Shown here: piece by piece, positions 61,979-64,000 of the stretch
Numbering within the stretch: the first letter of the stretch is position 1
Layout of the letters: each line of letters opens with the position of its first letter
Assembly (NCBI RefSeq): GCF_036492635.1
Contig: NZ_AP025305.1
Location: 3,862,000 to 3,925,999, forward strand
Reading direction: 5' to 3'
Source: Aureibacter tunicatorum
Lineage (GTDB): Bacteria; Bacteroidota; Bacteroidia; Cytophagales; Cyclobacteriaceae
DNA length: 64,000 bases
Position numbers and translations under genes: made by a program
Notes under the pieces: model-generated
Database searches by the model: none
The model's input: only the letters and a program-made list of their open reading frames with translations
Told to the model about the DNA's origin: nothing

Positions 61979-63922
61979 TTATGATGTTTTTGCTTTCGAC
62001 TTCCTCTTTTTGGATTTTCCTGATGATATTGGCACTGATTCCCCTCCTGCTGGTCCAGCTGTCGCAGAACTTGCAACTGGGACAAGAGCCATGAGCAGTC
62101 TAGCGACCACTTCTATTCTTTCGTTGTTTTTCTTATCCTCAAACAGGCAAATTGATGCTACATCCACTTCCTTCTTTTCCGAGCATTCCGCATACTTTGA
62201 GGAAACTGCCGCCATTTCTTCCCCGGCACAACTATTTAATCTCATCCATTCCTCCACACTCAAACCGCTAGTCTTTCTTACTACTTCTTGAGACAATTCG
62301 AAAATCTCTATCGCCCTGTCCAATTGTTTTTGCGAATCCGAGAATTTATTCTTCTGATAAGCTGGAAGCGATCTCAACATGCCAATACTGTCAATCCCAT
62401 GAGGAAGTATGGCATCCGCGGAAATACTATGGGTATGCTGTATATCAATCATCAACCTGAGAAAGTGCTCATAATCAATCTCATACCCAGAACCAATATC
62501 AGTCTGAAGCCTGCTGATATGCAGGATATTAGAAAGTATCATAGAATAATACTCTAAAATCCTGATATTCAAAAAATATACTCCCATTGTGCTAAAAAAC
62601 AAGCCAAAAGAAGCTCTATAATAAGGAAGCATCAACTGCCTATGCTCTTCTTTCATCTCGGGCACCAAATCATGTACCTTCACATGATGAATCTCTGTGG
62701 GGACCAATTTTGAGCTAATAAGTTCTATTTCTGAAATATTGTCCTGAATAAGCTGATGAGCTTTGTCTTTTTTCATTCTTCCGGAAGACACCATAGCAAC
62801 CTTGCTTCGCATGCGCGAAAATATCCCATCGACTCCTTTGACTTTATCGGTCATTTTCGACAACTGCCGTTTAGAAAGCGAGCCCAATCTTCCCAAAAAA
62901 GGATTGTAAAGCGACATTACCGTTTGAAGATCCTGAGGGTCCATTTTATCCATATACAAATCCTCTCCTATCAAGCTAAAATCTGGAATTTCAAGAAAGT
63001 CTTCCCATTCTTTTCTGATCCGCTCTCTTTCCAACCATTCGGAGGATAAACTATCATCTCCATTTGGTTTTTGGGCGGCAGAACTTTCTTTATCTACCGG
63101 TGTTGAAGTTGATTTTGGCTTAGCCTTGCCTTTTTTCTTTTTGCCAGTGTCTTTAGCTAATTTTTGGCTTTCCTTATCCACTTCCGCCATCATAGCTTCC
63201 CAGTCAAATGGATTCTCTTTTTTCCCTTTCTTTTTGCCTTTCTTTTTGGGATTGGGTACCGACACTTCAACTTCCAGCTCCTTTACCCTTGGTTCTTCAG
63301 CTGATGCTGTACTTTCCATATCCGCGGAAGCTCCTTCCGCTCCATCCCCATTTTGTTCCACATCTTTGGAAGAAGACTGGACTTCATGCTCAAAAAACTC
63401 TGCGGCTTTGATTTCCGCAAATGACTGACCTCTGTCATCAACAAAAGACACTCCTATTTTCATTCCTTTTGTCCATCCATCGATTTGCCTCAACGCTTTT
63501 TTGATCAATTCGGAATATGCTCTGCCACAAGCCATGTGTCCTTTTCCATCATCAAAAAAAGGAATTCTCAATCCTTTTTCTTCCACACTGTAATGAGCCA
63601 TACTAAACTCTATATGCACACTGCGTCTATCTTTGGAAAATTGAGTGGACTCGATGTCTATTGTCAAATGCGGATATCCTCTACCCCCCGGCACTATCAC
63701 CGAGTGCCTTGTGGCGCTCACATGAAACTTGGATGCGGGATCTTTTTCCAACCCTCTTCTCCATGCCTCGGCAGGCAATGTCGCTTTGATTCTTTGTATC
63801 GGATAAGCTTCAGGATTCAAGGTATTGCTCATCATAGGAGGAGATTGCTTGACACCACCTTGAGGTTTAGATAAAACAGATTGTTGCCTGTCGTTGAAGC
63901 TTTGTTGTTTGAACATAAACAA
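61979..63922 (-). CDS. Large orphan protein with linker and hydrophobic helix
   Basis: This 647-residue protein has no signal peptide and no family I recognise. Residues 1-45 are a Gln/Pro/Ser-rich leader ending AYPIQRIKA. Residues 50-185 form a beta-rich domain (HVSATRHSVIVPGGRGYPHL, RSVHIEFSMAHYSVE). A charged low-complexity linker (about 190-300) holds KKKGKKKGKKENPFDWEAMM. The C-terminal half is helical with one hydrophobic stretch (RASFGLFFSTMGVYFLNIRI) and a basic tail (KSKKRKSKAKTS). The leader recalls those of eCIS-associated proteins in related genomes, but there is no HExxH protease site, so I claim no function. Confidence 0.6.
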   Translation of the reverse strand: MFMFKQQSFNDRQQSVLSKPQGGVKQSPPMMSNTLNPEAYPIQRIKATLPAEAWRRGLEKDPASKFHVSATRHSVIVPGGRGYPHLTIDIESTQFSKDRRSVHIEFSMAHYSVEEKGLRIPFFDDGKGHMACGRAYSELIKKALRQIDGWTKGMKIGVSFVDDRGQSFAEIKAAEFFEHEVQSSSKDVEQNGDGAEGASADMESTASAEEPRVKELEVEVSVPNPKKKGKKKGKKENPFDWEAMMAEVDKESQKLAKDTGKKKKGKAKPKSTSTPVDKESSAAQKPNGDDSLSSEWLERERIRKEWEDFLEIPDFSLIGEDLYMDKMDPQDLQTVMSLYNPFLGRLGSLSKRQLSKMTDKVKGVDGIFSRMRSKVAMVSSGRMKKDKAHQLIQDNISEIELISSKLVPTEIHHVKVHDLVPEMKEEHRQLMLPYYRASFGLFFSTMGVYFLNIRILEYYSMILSNILHISRLQTDIGSGYEIDYEHFLRLMIDIQHTHSISADAILPHGIDSIGMLRSLPAYQKNKFSDSQKQLDRAIEIFELSQEVVRKTSGLSVEEWMRLNSCAGEEMAAVSSKYAECSEKKEVDVASICLFEDKKNNERIEVVARLLMALVPVASSATAGPAGGESVPISSGKSKKRKSKAKTS

Positions 63923-64000
63923 TGATATATCATTACTCTAACAACATAGTACTAGCAGTGTTCATACTTGTCTTGACGCATGTCGCAACTTTTAGAAACA

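Noticed and set aside
61979-63922. DUF4157-type metallopeptidase effector
   Set aside because: The leader looks similar but there is no HExxH motif anywhere in the protein.
1-64000. tRNA, rRNA, tmRNA, CRISPR arrays, insertion sequences or prophage
   Set aside because: I read the intergenic regions and saw no cloverleaf-like ends, repeat-spacer series or transposase and integrase motifs.

Overview
The window looks like an ordinary chromosomal segment of a Bacteroidota bacterium, most likely a Cytophagales-type (possibly marine) organism. The evidence is a low-GC sequence, a SusC/SusD pair, two ECF sigma/FecR switches, a DUF4249 lipoprotein next to a TonB receptor, a type IX secretion (T9SS) sorting domain, an NhaD Na+/H+ antiporter, a fused E1 alpha/beta 2-oxoacid dehydrogenase, and several TTG-N19/20-TAnnTTTG promoters, the pattern typical of this phylum. 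The genus is not certain. I saw no tRNA, rRNA, CRISPR array, insertion sequence or prophage.

Layout. 1-7 kb: the 3' end of prfC, an RluA pseudouridine synthase, a COG2509 FAD dehydrogenase, heme A synthase, an outer-membrane barrel protein, a fructose-6-phosphate aldolase/transaldolase and an ftsE-like ATPase with a small partner gene. 7-15.4 kb: photolyase and a giant TamB-like protein on the minus strand, diverging from tsaD-smpB-NlpC/P60. 15.5-21.6 kb: an ECF sigma / FecR / TonB receptor / DUF4249 lipoprotein operon that ends with a second FecR. 21.7-24.5 kb: a GbsR/MarR-type regulator with two matching operators, an SRPBCC-like membrane protein and a methyltransferase-DCC fusion. 24.5-28.3 kb: esterase lipoprotein, CorA, MscS and an arrestin-like small protein. 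28.5-38.6 kb: a six-gene minus-strand operon of sigma, FecR, SusC, SusD, a T9SS-exported PI-PLC-like phosphodiesterase and a PafA-type phosphatase. 38.7-44.7 kb: small metabolic and stress genes, including a MarR/flavoprotein pair with matching operators, a SUI1-like factor, patatin, PlsC and alanine dehydrogenase. 44.9-57.4 kb: E1 fusion, FkbM methyltransferase, NhaD, SbcD-SbcC, GNAT-nitrilase and MarC. 57.4-64 kb: a secreted FolB-like protein, small orphans, a DHA2 efflux pump, a DnaQ-like exonuclease and a 647-residue orphan.

How genes may work together. Two loci stand out. The operon at 28.5-38.6 kb places surface capture (SusC/D), a secreted phosphoinositide-type phospholipase and a phosphomonoesterase under one ECF sigma switch. 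This fits release and uptake of phosphorylated head groups from lipids or GPI-type anchors. The cluster at 21.7-24.5 kb has the same inverted repeat just upstream of both the regulator and the membrane gene pair, so it reads as a self-contained, autoregulated membrane module of unknown chemistry. The rest is mostly housekeeping, with well-formed intrinsic terminators between convergent units.
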